The notes: generated from the letters alone by a model not told the origin. A stretch of 64,000 nucleotides of DNA from Boesenbergia rotunda (GCA_024364735.1 JAGFNQ010010088.1:186001-250000), one strand, 5' to 3'; counted from the stretch's first letter, positions 1 to 10,594 are shown. Translations and numbers: made by a program.

Positions 1-288
1 AGATTTAAATAAAAATATAATATAAATAAAAAATAAAGTAAAATAAATAATATACGTAAAAAATATATAATAAGAATAAAATATAAAATCTATCTATCTA
101 TTTATCTATCTATCTATATTATTATTATTATTATTATTTAATATCTATAAAATACAGTTTTGCATGCAGACGTGGCATTCACAGGGAGCTTAGGATTCCC
201 GCCTAAATCGAATATAAATTTTCTAAATAAAAAATTTATAATTAATATCTGATATGTGGGTTATAAGTCCACTTTGATATTAAATTAA

Positions 289-372
289 CCGACCTTGGCT
301 CAGTTGGTAGATCGGAGGACTGTAGTAGTTGCAGTTGATCCTTAGGTCGCTGGTTCGAATTCGGCAGGCTAC
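289..372 (+). pseudogene. tRNA-Tyr (GUA) pseudogene, copy 1
   Basis: The body keeps the tRNA-Tyr layout, with anticodon GTA and a short intron. The 3' acceptor strand is lost: it reads AGGCTAC where pairing with CCGACCT needs AGGTCGG. The D-arm carries GATC in place of GAGC. It lies in the shortened first unit. Probably not functional. Confidence 0.8.
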
Positions 373-611
373 TAATTCCGGTATATAACCCAAAAGGGTC
401 ATAACATATTGGGTAGGGCTGAAAATGAATGAACACTTGAAGAAAGGTGAATTATTATTATTAATATCTATAAAATACAATTTTGCATGCAGACGTGGCA
501 TTCACAGGGAACTTAGGATTCCCGCCTAAACCAAATATAAATTTTCTAAATAAAAAATTTATAATTAATATCTAATATGTAGGTTATTGGTCCACTTTTA
601 TATTAAATTAT

Positions 612-696
612 CCGACCTTAGCTCAGTTGGTAGAGCGGAGGACTGTAGTAGTTGCAGCTGATCCTTAGGTCGCTGGTTCGAATCCGGCAGGTCGGA
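612..696 (+). tRNA. trnY-GUA: tRNA-Tyr (GUA) with 12-nt intron, copy 2
   Basis: An 85-nt gene folds as a complete cloverleaf. Acceptor CCGACCT pairs with AGGTCGG, the D arm is intact, the anticodon stem GAGGA pairs with TCCTT, and the T arm contains GGTTCGAATCC (B box). The anticodon GTA is at 645-647, followed by G37 and an intron at 649-660. Removing it gives the 73-nt tRNA-Tyr body. Position 73 is A. A run of T just downstream fits a Pol III terminator. Plant nuclear tRNA-Tyr genes are known to carry short introns at this position. Looks functional. Confidence 0.93.
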
Positions 697-1361
697 ATTT
701 TTTTCCTTATTTTTCAAAAATAATATGACTCTACTAATTCCGGTATATAATGCAAAAGGGTCATAACATATTGGGTAGGGCTGAAAATGAATGAACACTT
801 GACGAAAGGTGAATTTTATATGAATTCCGGTATATAATGCAAAAGGGTCATAACATATTGCGTAGGGCTGAAAATGAATGAACACTTGACGAAAGGTGAA
901 TTTTATATGAATTTTTTCGTTAATGTTAAGTGGATGATGGATAGATCAAACAAATATAAGGATATAGGAAGATAATAGAAAAGAAATCCCTTTTTATTTA
1001 TCTGATATGTGAGTTATTGGTCCACTTTGATATTAAATTAATTTTTATATCAGGGATGGCCCATCAGTAGCTTGCTACTAGGTTTTTTATGTGTTGCCTG
1101 TGTGTTGCACTATAGCACAGGCCTGACACACCCCTATTAAAGCAATGTAAACTTTAGATCGCATCCACATCTATCATCCTTATAAAACTTATGATCATTA
1201 TTATTATTAATATCTATAAAATATAATTTAATTTGCATGCAGATGTGGCATTCACAGGGAGCTTAGGATTCCCGCCTAAACCGAATATAAATTTTCTAAA
1301 TAAAAAATTTATAATTAATATCTGTTATGTGGGTTATTGGTCAACTTTGATATTAAATTAA

Positions 1362-1446
1362 CCGACCTTAGCTCAGTTGGTAGAGCGGAGGATTGTAGTA
1401 GTTGTAGCTGATCCTTAGGTCGCTGGTTCGAATCCGGCAGGTCGGA
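1362..1446 (+). tRNA. trnY-GUA: tRNA-Tyr (GUA) with 12-nt intron, copy 3
   Basis: Same 85-nt structure as the copy at 612-696, with full acceptor and T-arm pairing, anticodon GTA at 1395-1397 and a poly-T terminator after the gene. It has a C to T change in the anticodon loop at position 32 and one change in the intron. Both are tolerable, so this copy may be functional. Confidence 0.9.
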
Positions 1447-2107
1447 ATTTTTTTCCTTATTTTTCAAAAATAATATGACTCTACTAATTCCGATATATAA
1501 TGCAAAAGGGTCATAATATATTGGGTAGGGCTGAAAAAAATGAATGAACACTTGACGAAAGGTGAATTTTATATGAATTCCGATATATAATGCAAAAGGG
1601 TCATAACATATTGGGTAGGGCTGAAAATGAATGAACACTTGACGAAAGGTGAATTTTATATGAATTTTTTCGTTAATGTTAAGTGGATGATGGATAGATC
1701 AAACAAATATAAGGATATAAGAAGATAATAGAAAAGAAATCCCTTTTTATTTATCTGATATGTGGGTTATTGGTCCACTTTGATATTAAATTAATTTTTA
1801 TATCAGGGATGGCCCATCAGTAGCTTGCTACTAGGTTTTTCATGTGTTGCCTATGTGTTGCACTATAGCACAGGCCTGGCACACCTCTATTAAAGCAATG
1901 TAAACTTTAGATCGAATCCACATCCACCATCCTTATAAAACTTATGATCATTATTATTAATATCTATAAAATACAGTTTTGCATGCAGACGTGACATTCA
2001 CAGGGAGCTTAGGATTCCCGCCTAAACCGAATATAAATTTTCTAAATAAAAAATTTATAATTAATATCTGATATGTGGGTTATTGGTCCACTTTGATATT
2101 AAATTAA

Positions 2108-2192
2108 CCGACCTTTGCTCAGTTGGTAGAGCGGAGGACTGTAGTAGTTGTAGCTGATCCTTAGGTTGCTTGTTCGAATCCGGCAAGTCTGA
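2108..2192 (+). tRNA. trnY-GUA: tRNA-Tyr (GUA), copy 4, degenerate
   Basis: Anticodon GTA and intron are present. The 3' acceptor strand reads AAGTCTG, giving two mismatches against CCGACCT. The T stem has one mismatch because GCTGG became GCTTG, and this also alters the B box. Probably a weak or dead copy. Confidence 0.6.
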
Positions 2193-2847
2193 ATTTTTTT
2201 CCTTATTTTTCAAAAATAATATGACTCTACTAATTCTGGTATATAATGCAAAAGGGTCATAACATATTGGGTAGGGTTGAAAATGAATGAACACTTGATG
2301 AAAGGTGAATTTTATATGAATTCTGGTATATAATGCAAAAGGGTCATAACGTATTGGGTAAGGCTGAAAATGAATGAACACTTGACGAAAGGTGAATTTT
2401 ATATGAATTTTGTCGTTAATGTTAAATGGATGATGGATAGATCAAACAAATATAAGGATATAAGAAGATAATAGAAAAGAAATACCTTTTTGTTTATCTG
2501 ATATGTGGGTTATTGGTCCACTTTGATATTAAATTAATTTTTATATTAGGGATGGCGCATCAGTAGCTTGCTACTAGGGTTTTCATGTATTGCCTGTGTG
2601 TTGCATTATAGCACAGGCCTGACACACCCCTATTAAAGCAATGTAAACTTTAGATCGCATCCACATCCACCATCCTTATAAAACTTATGATCATTATTAA
2701 TATCTATAAAATACAATTTTGCATGCAGACGTGACATTCACAGGGAGCTTAGGATTCCCGCTTAAACCGAATATAAATTTTCTAAATAAAAAATTTATAA
2801 TTAATATCTGATATGTGGGTTATTGGTCCACTTTGATATTAAATTAA

Positions 2848-2932
2848 TCGACCTTACCTCAGTTGGTAGAGCGGAGGACTGTAGTAGTTGCAGCTGATCC
2901 TTAGGTCGCTGGTAAGAATCCGGCAGGTCAGA
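2848..2932 (+). pseudogene. tRNA-Tyr (GUA) pseudogene, copy 5
   Basis: The anticodon arm and intron are kept. The T loop and B box read GGTAAGAATCC where GGTTCGAATCC is expected. The acceptor stem is damaged at both ends (TCGACCT against AGGTCAG) and the D arm carries CCTC. Loss of the B box should prevent Pol III transcription. Confidence 0.8.
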
Positions 2933-2995
2933 ATTTTTTTCCTTATTTTTCAAAAATAATATGACTCTACTAATTCCGGTATATAATGCAAAAGG

Positions 2996-4061
2996 AGTAG
3001 GATCGGGTCGACTGGCTAGAGGGGGGGTGAATAGACGGTTTATGAAAAATAAGCACTAACACTCGTCTTTAAAAAGAAATAAACTTGGTTGCAACAGAGT
3101 CGTTGCTTCCAAGACAGTTGATGCTCAAACAGAAACTCCTTAAGGCAGAGAAGCCTTTACAGTTGTAGCACAGAGAAAGCTTAGAGAGAAAGAGAGTTTA
3201 CAACTCAATGAATTGAATTTAAATCTAAATCTCTAAGCCTATTTATAGGTTGAGTGATATGATCTTGATCGTTGATACAAGATTGAGTTGGATCTTGATC
3301 GTAGATCTAAGATTATCTCAATCAAATTTTAAACTCTAATTAAAAGAGAAACATTTATCTTTAATCGGCTCATTTGAATGCTTCGGATGGCAACGCTTCA
3401 TTTTGCTTCTTCAAGGTTTTGATAAGATTTGATTGAGTAAATCCACGTGAGCAGATGGAAATCTCAATCCGATTAAACATCGCTTCATCTTGCTTTCTTC
3501 AAGGCTTTGATAAGATTTGACTAAGTAAATCCACGTGAGCAGCTTGTAAGAACTTTTAAAAAGCTTTAATTTAAAAGCTTTTATAGTAAAGCTTTTAAAT
3601 ATAAAAGCTTTAAGTAAATCCACGTGAGCAGCTTGTAATAGCTTTTAAAAAGCTTTAATTTAAAAGCTTTTATAGTAAAGCTTTTAAATATAAAAGCTTT
3701 AATTATATTTAAAAGCTTTTCGTAAGTAGATCTTCTAGGTGATTTCTGACCAACTGGAATTAGGCTCACCCGAACCCGACTCCAGCCTTTCGCCCCTCGA
3801 GCGTCCTTCCTCCCGGCTTCTCGTCCCTCGGACACCGCGCACGTCCTTCTCGCTCCACCGGTGTACTCTTCCGCAGCTTCCGCGTCCCTCGGATTGCACT
3901 GAGCCCGTCGGCTCACTTCCCCGCGCAATCCTTCTCGTCCACTGCGTCTTACGCTTGACTTCCTCCGTACCTAAGTTCCTGCACACTTAGCAGAGGGATT
4001 AAAACCAACCAGGACCTAACTAACTTGGTGGATCACATCAAAACTAACCGGGGCACCAACA
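2996..4061 (-). repeat. 3' LTR of the gag-only element
   Basis: 1066 bp, nearly identical to 5858-6919. It contains two AT-rich blocks (about 3551-3615 and 3628-3710) of repeated AAAAGCTTT palindromes separated by a short repeat containing CACGTG (ccacgtgagcagcttgtaa). A GC-rich part follows at 3750-3990. ORFs on both strands in this LTR are not genes. Confidence 0.9.
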
Positions 4062-4078
4062 ATCTCCCCCTTTTTGAT
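4062..4078 (-). other. Polypurine tract of the gag-only element
   Basis: On the minus strand this reads as an A run followed by GGGGGAGA, immediately before the 3' LTR. It is the expected plus-strand primer site. Confidence 0.8.
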
Positions 4079-4803
4079 GTGTATCAATCCAAGTTCAATT
4101 AGGGTTAAACCAAAAAATAAGGAATTTAGTAAAACTAAGTTAAGCAGTTAAGCATAGAAAAAAAATATTGCAATCAATAACCACAACCTCCCCCTAAACT
4201 TAAGCTACTCTCCCCCTTTGATCACAGCAAAAATGGGGCACAAAAAATAGGGAAAGGAAAAAAATATGATTAGAACTTAGAAAAATGTGAAACATTTTTT
4301 TTTTGAGCCGTGAATAGATTAAGTGCATATCACCGAAATTTTTAAAATTATTGCTTTTTACAAAAATTTCCAAATTAAAATCTATTTTGTATATGCAAAA
4401 ATAAATCATATAGTGGCAGAATAAAAAATTCAAGGATATATTTTTAAAATTCAAAAATCTCATAAAAAATTAAAAAAAAATTACCAAGTTTAATTGACTA
4501 TGTGTAGATCTCAAAAAAATCGGTTCTTGCAGAATAAATTAATTTTCTATTTTTAAAGTTAAACGTTTACTTTTCAAAAGAAACTTAATCATAAAATGTG
4601 TTAATCTATTTCTAATTTTGCAAGAAAAATTATGCAGTAGTAGAAAACTAATTCAAAATTGATTTTGGTATCCAAAATAGATTTCTATCGACAGGATTAA
4701 CTAAAAATTTGGATGGAATGTAATTCTTTGGCACCTTTTTAAATTGACCTTTATGGTTTTTAAAATACCAATTCAACTTTTCAGGATAACTATTTTTCTT
4801 GTG

Positions 4804-5799
4804 TCACAAACAGACAATATCACATTCTAATTTCTCAACTAAATTTTTCAGATCAATATTTTCATTTTTTAATTTAGAATTTTCTTTTTCTAATCTGCAA
4901 TTAGATTTGAGCAAGGCTTTAACACCAGCATACAATTGATCATGAGGAAGAAAACAAACCTCACTTACCGGATCGCTTTCGAAAAGCGAGGTTCCTTCGT
5001 CGTTGTCGCTTTCTGATGTCGCTCCCCCTTCAACACTGCTCCCCTCTTGATGACTTGCCATCAGCGCAAGTCCCGCGTACTCTTGAACTTCTGATTCGTC
5101 CGACGAGGTCTCGTCCCAGGTGGCCTTCAATGCCTTCTCTGTTCTCCTTGTGTTTAGGGCCAGATTCTTCGTCTTTCTAGATCTTGCCCACCGAGATTCG
5201 TGTAATTCGAAAATGGAAAACATTTCATCTAATGTACTTACCTCTAAATCTTTGGAGATGTAATAAGCGTCGACGATTGAGCTCCACTCCTGGGTCCTTG
5301 GGAAGGCGTTGAGGGCGTATCGAATGGAGTCGCGATTACTTACCGATTCACCGAGTTGGGTGAGTCCGGAGATTAGCTCCTTTATTTTGGCATGAAGTTC
5401 AGCCACCGTTTCTCCTTCCTTCATTTGCAGGTTTATCAGCTGGTTCCGGAGGAGATCCTTTCTTGCTGATTTGGCTTCAGAGGTACCCTCGTGAAGTTCT
5501 AGGAACTTATCCCATAATTCTTTTGCGGAGTGGTAGTTGCCGATCCGGTTTACCTCTTGAGTAGGCAAGACTGTTAGGAGGTGGAACTCGGCCTTACCAT
5601 TGGCAACAGATTCCGACTGCTCCTTCTTATTCCACAAGCTTTCTTCTTTTTCATCCCCGTTCGCATCTTTAGGAACTGCAAAACCATATTTTATTGATAA
5701 AAGAATATCAAAATCTGTACGAAAAAATACCTCCATTTTTTTCTTCCAGACGGTGAAATCCCCTTCGAATTTAGGTGGATGAATGTGCGCGCCAGCCAT
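4804..5799 (-). CDS. Gag-like protein (UBN2/copia-type gag) of the gag-only element
   Basis: A 331-aa open frame. Its N-terminal part (PPKFEGDFTVWKKKMEVFF, then a LWDKFLELHEGTSEAK segment and LRNQLINLQMKEGETVAEL) has the layout of the UBN2/DUF4219 gag domain of plant Ty1/copia elements. The middle contains FSIFELHESR and the C-terminal part is acidic and serine-rich, ending in a short coiled-coil-like stretch (KENSKLKNENIDLKNLVEK). I see no CCHC zinc knuckle and no downstream pol. In the family, gag forms the virus-like particle. The start codon is 58 bp inside the right LTR, after the primer binding site. About 740 bp between its stop and the 3' LTR hold no coding sequence I can recognise. 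Confidence 0.8.
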   Translation of the reverse strand: MAGAHIHPPKFEGDFTVWKKKMEVFFRTDFDILLSIKYGFAVPKDANGDEKEESLWNKKEQSESVANGKAEFHLLTVLPTQEVNRIGNYHSAKELWDKFLELHEGTSEAKSARKDLLRNQLINLQMKEGETVAELHAKIKELISGLTQLGESVSNRDSIRYALNAFPRTQEWSSIVDAYYISKDLEVSTLDEMFSIFELHESRWARSRKTKNLALNTRRTEKALKATWDETSSDESEVQEYAGLALMASHQEGSSVEGGATSESDNDEGTSLFESDPVSEVCFLPHDQLYAGVKALLKSNCRLEKENSKLKNENIDLKNLVEKLECDIVCL

Positions 5800-5843
5800 C
5801 GTCTTGTTGCTTTCTCGGCGATTAGTCCTTCAAAAGCGAACCC

Positions 5844-5855
5844 GCTCTGATACCA
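5844..5855 (-). other. Primer binding site (initiator tRNA-Met)
   Basis: The minus strand reads TGGTATCAGAGC, two bases after the end of the right LTR. This is the standard initiator-Met tRNA complement of plant retrotransposons and fixes the element orientation as minus. Confidence 0.92.
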
Positions 5856-5857
5856 CT

Positions 5858-6919
5858 TGTAGGATCGGGTCGACCGGCTAGAGGGGGTGAATAGACGGTT
5901 TATGAAAAATAAGCACTAACACTCGTCTTTAAAAAGAAATAAACTTGGTTGCAACAGAGTCGTTGCTTCCAAGGCAGTTGATGCTCAAACAGAAACTCCT
6001 TAAGGCAGAGAAGCCTTTACAGTTGTAGCACAGAGAAAGCTTAGAGAGAAAGAGAGTTTACAACTCAATGAATTGAATTTAAATCTAAATCTCTAAGCCT
6101 ATTTATAGGTTGAGTGATATGATCTTGATCGTTGATACAAGATTGAGTTGGATCTTGATCGTAGATCTAAGATTATCTCAACCAAATTTTAAACTCTAAT
6201 TAAAAAAGAAACATTTATCTTTAATCGGCTCATTTGAATGCTTCGGATGGCAACGCTTCATTTTGCTTCTTCAAGGTTTTGATAAGATTTGACTGAGTAA
6301 ATCCACGTGAGCAGAAGGAAATCTCAATCCGATTAAACAGCGCTTCATCTTGCTTTCTTCAAGGCTTTGATAAGATTTGACTAAGTAAATCCACGTGAGC
6401 AGCTTGTAAGAACTTTTAAAAAGCTTTAATTTAAAAGCTTTTATAGTAAAGCTTTTAAATATAAAAGCTTTAAGTAAATCCACGTGAGCAGCTTGTAATA
6501 GCTTTTAAAAAGCTTTAATTTAAAAGCTTTTATAGTAAAGCTTTTAAATATAAAAGCTTTAATTAAAAGTTTTTCATAAGTAGATCTTCTAGGTGATTTC
6601 TGACCAACTGGAATTAGGCTCACCCGAACCCGACTCTAGCCTTTCGCCCCTCGAGCGTCCTTCCTCCCGGCTTCTCGTCCCTCGGACACCGCGCACGTCC
6701 TTCTCGCTCCACCGGTGTACTCTTCCGCAGCTTCCGCGTCCCTTGGATTGCACTGAGCTCGTCGGCTCACTTCCCCGCGCAATCCTTCTCGTCCACTGTA
6801 TCTTACGCTTGACTTCCTCCGTACCTAAGTTCCTGCACACTTAGCAGAGGGATTAAAACCAACCAGGACCTAATTAACTAACTTGGTGGATCACATCAAA
6901 ACTAACCGGGACACCAACA
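5858..6919 (-). repeat. 5' LTR of the gag-only element
   Basis: 1062 bp, TGTAGG...CCAACA on the plus strand, matching 2996-4061 with few substitutions and small indels. It is followed at once by the AAAGG target duplication. Confidence 0.92.
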
Positions 6920-6924
6920 AAAGG

Positions 6925-7450
6925 GTCATAACATATTGGGTAGGGCTGAAAATGAATTAACACTTGACGAAAGGTGAATTTTATATGAATTCCGGTATAT
7001 AATGCAAAAGGGTCATAACATATTGGGTAGGGCTGAAAATGAATGAACACTTGACAAAAGGTTAATTTTATATGAATTCCGGTATATAATGCAAAAGGGT
7101 CATAACGTATTGGGTAGGGCTGAAAATGAATGAACACTTAACGAAAGGTGAATTTTATATGAATTTTTTCATTAATGTTAAGTGGATAATGGATAGATCA
7201 AATAAATATAAGGATATAAGAAGATAATAGAAAAGAAATCCCTTTTAATTTATCTGATATGTGGTTTATTGGTTCACTTTGATATTAAATTAATTTTTAT
7301 ATTAGGGATGACCCATCAGTAGCTTGCTACTAGGGTTTTCATGTGTTGCCTGTGTGTTGCACTATAACACAGGTCTGACACACCCCTATTAAAGCAATGT
7401 AAACTTTAGATCGCATCCACATCCACCATCCTTATAAAACTTATGATCAT
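6925..7450 (+). repeat. Remainder of the fifth tRNA-Tyr unit
   Basis: Continues the repeat text cut at 2995. It holds three subrepeats with 'gggtcataacatattgggta' (about 6923, 7008, 7097) and then the unit tail ending 'cttataaaacttatgatcat'. No further tRNA gene follows. Confidence 0.85.
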
Positions 7451-8707
7451 CATTAATATCTTATATTATACAAAATAATACTATGTCTTATATTGACATG
7501 AATCCATGATGAAATAAAATTACTTTTCATTTTAATTTTTCATTTAATAATAAAAATTGACATATATATATTATCACTAAATATGTTATTTGAATTGTGT
7601 AAGATTCGATGCACTGTATTATACTAGTAATAAATATAAAAGAGAGAAAGATTAACCAAATAAATAAACAAATAAAAAAATTAAAAATATAAACATAAAA
7701 TATAGAATAGAAAATAAAAAAAAAGAAAGTGTAAAATATAAAAAATAAATATAATTTATAGATTAAAAATATAAGAAATAAATATAATAAAAATTAAAAT
7801 AAAATATTAATTTGAAAAAATAACATAATTCAATTAAATTTTTAACAAGTTTAGATGTATCGTACTATTGAATAATATCTATAAAGCCCCTAATTCCCTA
7901 AATATACATTTGATAGCACAATACGAGTTTTTGCAACACCATAAACTCATAATATTTGAAATTGTTGCAATCAGACTTTTCTAGGTCCATTAGTAAGTTT
8001 TCGCCAAAACCCACTGATGGACCTACGATATTTGGATTTCTCAATACTTTATATTACTAGGTAGGGTTGAGCTAGGAGAAGATAATTATGATGTTAAAAC
8101 TTAGTCCTAACTTCTAAAAATAATTCTCATGTCGTGCCACTTGGTACGGAATAATGCATCATGTACAAGTTGTAGCATATTTCGACTGCCTTTTTTTATC
8201 ACTCATCTTTATATCTTTATTTTTTATCTATATATATTATTATCTATTTTATTTTTTTTCACATTTATATTTTATTTTAATTTATATTATATTTATTTCT
8301 TATATTTTAATCTATAAACTCTATTTATTTATTTATATTTTACACTTTCTTTATTTTTTATTTTTTATTTTTTTTCTCTATTTTATATTTATATCTTTAA
8401 TTTTTTATCTATTTATATATTTGGTTAATCTTTCTCTATTTTATATTTATTATTTTATACTTTATTGATATTATATATTTTTTAATTATATTATTTATTT
8501 TACTTTATTCTTTATTCATATTATATCTTTATTTAAATCGTAATTTTTTTAATATGCTACTGTATTTATTTTATTTTTTTTAATTTTATATCTGAAACAA
8601 GTATTTAACCTACCTTTAGATCTTGAAAAAACTAACAGATATATCAAAACTATTATATTTTACATATATTTTCTTATTTTTGTTTTGTTTATATTATTTT
8701 ATATTTT
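7451..8707. other. AT-rich non-coding DNA
   Basis: Very AT-rich and low in complexity, especially 7620-7830 and 8200-8560. The open frames at 8129-8468 are runs of Phe, Tyr and Ile codons caused by base composition. I see no gene. Confidence 0.7.
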
Positions 8708-9112
8708 ACATTTTCACGCCAAAGAGAGCCCCCGAAATTAAAATATTTCAATCGTAAAGATGGTCTGAAATGAAAATTTCAGACCCTCTTTGGGTCTGAA
8801 ATGATGAAAGATATATAAAATATAATTAAAGCAATATAGTTCATAGAATTCTATATATTATAAATATATAAAATAGAAATTAAAATAAATTTTATAGGCA
8901 TAAATTAAGATGGATTTAATATTATCGAAAAATTATTAAAAATCAATTAGATTTCATTTCGGGTCTAAAGAGGATCTGAAATATTTCATTTCAGACATTC
9001 TTTAGGCCTGAAATATTTTTATATCAGGCCTAAATAGGGTCTAAAATTTTTCATTTCAGACTCTCTTTTAGACTTAAATATTCTTATTTTAGGTTCCCTC
9101 TATAGGAGTGAA
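8708..9112 (-). repeat. Inverted-repeat partner, left copy (MITE-like)
   Basis: The reverse complement of this stretch matches the right copy at 9816-10020: both read a '(t)ctgaaat...atttcaga(c)ccctcttt' motif, then GAAATGAAATC(C/T)AATTGATTTTTAATAATTTT, then an AT-rich tail. The motif TCTGAAAT/ATTTCAGA recurs several times in both copies. Coding potential is absent. Confidence 0.6.
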
Positions 9113-9316
9113 AATCACACGGAAAATGAAGTTAAAATATCTAATCACATTTAGTGTGGTGAACGAAGTTAAAATGAAGACCAGATTTTATAATATAAGA
9201 TTATTAGATTTCTCACGAGTTCAGTTTTCAAATATTTAATCGTGTCACATGTCTACAAATTATAATGAATTAACTTTTTTTCAGAGTTAGTAGGAACACA
9301 TTTGTGCCTGGATGTG

Positions 9317-9567
9317 CAAGGGCGGAGCTACCTTTGTGGCTACCCGGGCTGTAGCCCGGGGTCAAATAGAGGAGAGAGGAAAATTTAAGTGGGAAGAAGA
9401 GGGAAAAAATAAGGAAAAGAGGGTATTAGCCCAGTCGGTATTGACGGAAAGAAGAGGCCAGCCCGGTCGGCATTGACGGAAAGAAGAGGCTAGACCGAGA
9501 GAAAGGGCGTACATCATCGCCGAAGGTCCACAGCCCCGGTACATCATCCGGGCTGGCTCCGCCATTG
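9317..9567. mobile_element. hAT-type MITE with perfect 8-bp target duplication
   Basis: The terminal inverted repeats are CAAGGGCGGAGCTACC at the left and, on the other strand, CAATGGCGGAGCCAGCC at the right. They match the CAxxGGCGGAGC ends common in plant hAT-like MITEs. The 8-bp target duplication TGGATGTG is exact at 9309-9316 and 9568-9575. Inside are two tandem copies of a 38-bp unit with 'ggtcggcattgacggaaagaa' (9428-9490). The 84-aa minus-strand ORF is not a gene. Confidence 0.85.
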
Positions 9568-9815
9568 TGGATGTGTATATATAATAATCTAATGGCAGTA
9601 GTTCCTGGATGTGCATACACGGAAATAATGTCTTAAGACAAATATATCGTTTCAGTAGTTTCTCAATGTCATATGGAAATTCCTTGATGTATCACATTTG
9701 TGTTTTCTCAGTCCAGATTTCTAACAAAATCCAATGGCAACTTGAAGTGGTAGCTTTGTTGAACAGCCAATATAACATCTATAGCCAATATAACAAAATT
9801 TCATATTCTCTCTGG

Positions 9816-10020
9816 TTCTGAAATAAAAAATTTCAGACCCTCTTGGGCCCGAAATAAATTTATTTCCGGTTCTCTTTGGACTTGAAATGAAATCCAATTG
9901 ATTTTTAATAATTTTTTCGTTGATATGTAATCTATCTTAATTTACACATATAAATTTTATTTTAATTTCTATTTTATATATTTATAATATATATAATTTT
10001 ACGTACTCTATTTTTGATTT
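9816..10020 (+). repeat. Inverted-repeat partner, right copy (MITE-like)
   Basis: Pairs in inverted orientation with 8708-9112 across a 0.7-kb spacer that contains the hAT MITE. Together they could form one large foldback structure or be two insertions of one family. The boundaries are approximate. Confidence 0.55.
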
Positions 10021-10594
10021 TATATATTTTTCTTTATTTTATTTTGTTGATATTTTTTGATATTTTATATTTTCTGTTTATATCCTTATTTTAGGCAAAA
10101 CTTGCTTAAAATAAATTCATTTCGAGTCAAAAAGACTTTAATGATTATTTATAAGATAATCTTTTAATTATTTCTTAATCTTTCACAATCACAGTATAAT
10201 ACAGTAAAAGCTTCAGGGCTTGATCGAGTTACAAGGCAGGAATAGATACATAGAGTAGAAGATGAGAATACCTGTATCCGAATTATAATTTATTTTTTTA
10301 AAATCAAATTATGAAAAGGTGGTTCGGATATTTCGAAAAATAAATTATGAAAAAGAGTTATTGACGGGAGAGATATAAGAGGAATGAACCGATTTTATAT
10401 GTAATTTTTTTATAAAGAATAAATTATAGGTCATTTTTTTTATAAATATAAATTGGATTTTTGTTTTCAGCTATATAAATATATTTAATGACTTTCTTCT
10501 CTGATAGATCCAACAGACCCGACAGACTTATTATCGGAGATTGGAGAATGAGCGGTATTGTGTCGTTGCGGGCTAGGCATAGGCCGAAGGAGAC
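10021..10594. other. Non-coding spacer
   Basis: AT-rich DNA without a supported gene. The plus-strand ORF at 10488-10865 runs into the foldback repeat and has no recognisable protein content. Confidence 0.6.

Larger units (their letters stand above)
127..2995 (+). repeat. Tandem array of tRNA-Tyr-bearing units (left part)
   Basis: Five head-to-tail units begin near 127, 451, 1196, 1948 and 2691. Each starts with a short ATT-rich run and a 'taatatctataaaatac' motif, continues through a conserved leader (cattcacagggagcttagg), then a tRNA-Tyr-like gene, a poly-T stretch, and a block of 70-75 bp subrepeats containing 'gggtcataacatattgggta'. tRNA starts are 323, 750, 746 and 740 bp apart, so the first unit has lost about 420 bp. 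The fifth unit is interrupted at 2996 by an LTR element and resumes at 6925. Minus-strand ORFs of 60-107 aa here are translations of the subrepeats and I do not regard them as genes. Confidence 0.9.
2996..6919 (-). mobile_element. Non-autonomous, gag-only LTR retrotransposon (TR-GAG-like)
   Basis: A complete 3.9-kb element in minus orientation. It has two about 1.06-kb LTRs, an initiator-Met tRNA primer binding site next to the right (5') LTR, a polypurine tract next to the left (3') LTR, and a 5-bp target duplication. Canonical ends on the plus strand are TGTAGG...CCAACA; the left copy begins AGTAGG. Between the LTRs there is only a gag-like ORF, with no protease, integrase, RT or RNase H. 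This matches the class of plant gag-only elements described as TR-GAG, which need enzymes from an autonomous partner. The LTRs differ at only a few sites, so the insertion is fairly recent. It interrupts the fifth tRNA-Tyr unit. Confidence 0.88.
2991..6924. repeat. 5-bp target site duplication AAAGG of the gag-only LTR element
   Basis: AAAGG at 2991-2995 and AAAGG at 6920-6924 flank the element exactly. Removing one copy and the element restores the repeat text 'aatgcaaaagggtcataac' found in neighbouring units. Confidence 0.9.

Noticed and set aside
242..2381. Family of minus-strand ORFs of 64-107 aa with repeated FIHFQPYPICYDPFALYTGI
   Set aside because: They are translations of the 70-75 bp subrepeats in the tRNA-Tyr units and break at unit edges; no domain and no start context.
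3735..3990. Overlapping 83-aa ORFs on both strands in each LTR of the gag-only element
   Set aside because: Mirror ORFs in a GC-rich LTR segment; the same text recurs at 6589-6844 as part of the LTR.
8129..8468. ORFs rich in Phe, Tyr and Ile that look like membrane proteins
   Set aside because: The region is low-complexity AT-rich DNA; the composition alone explains them.
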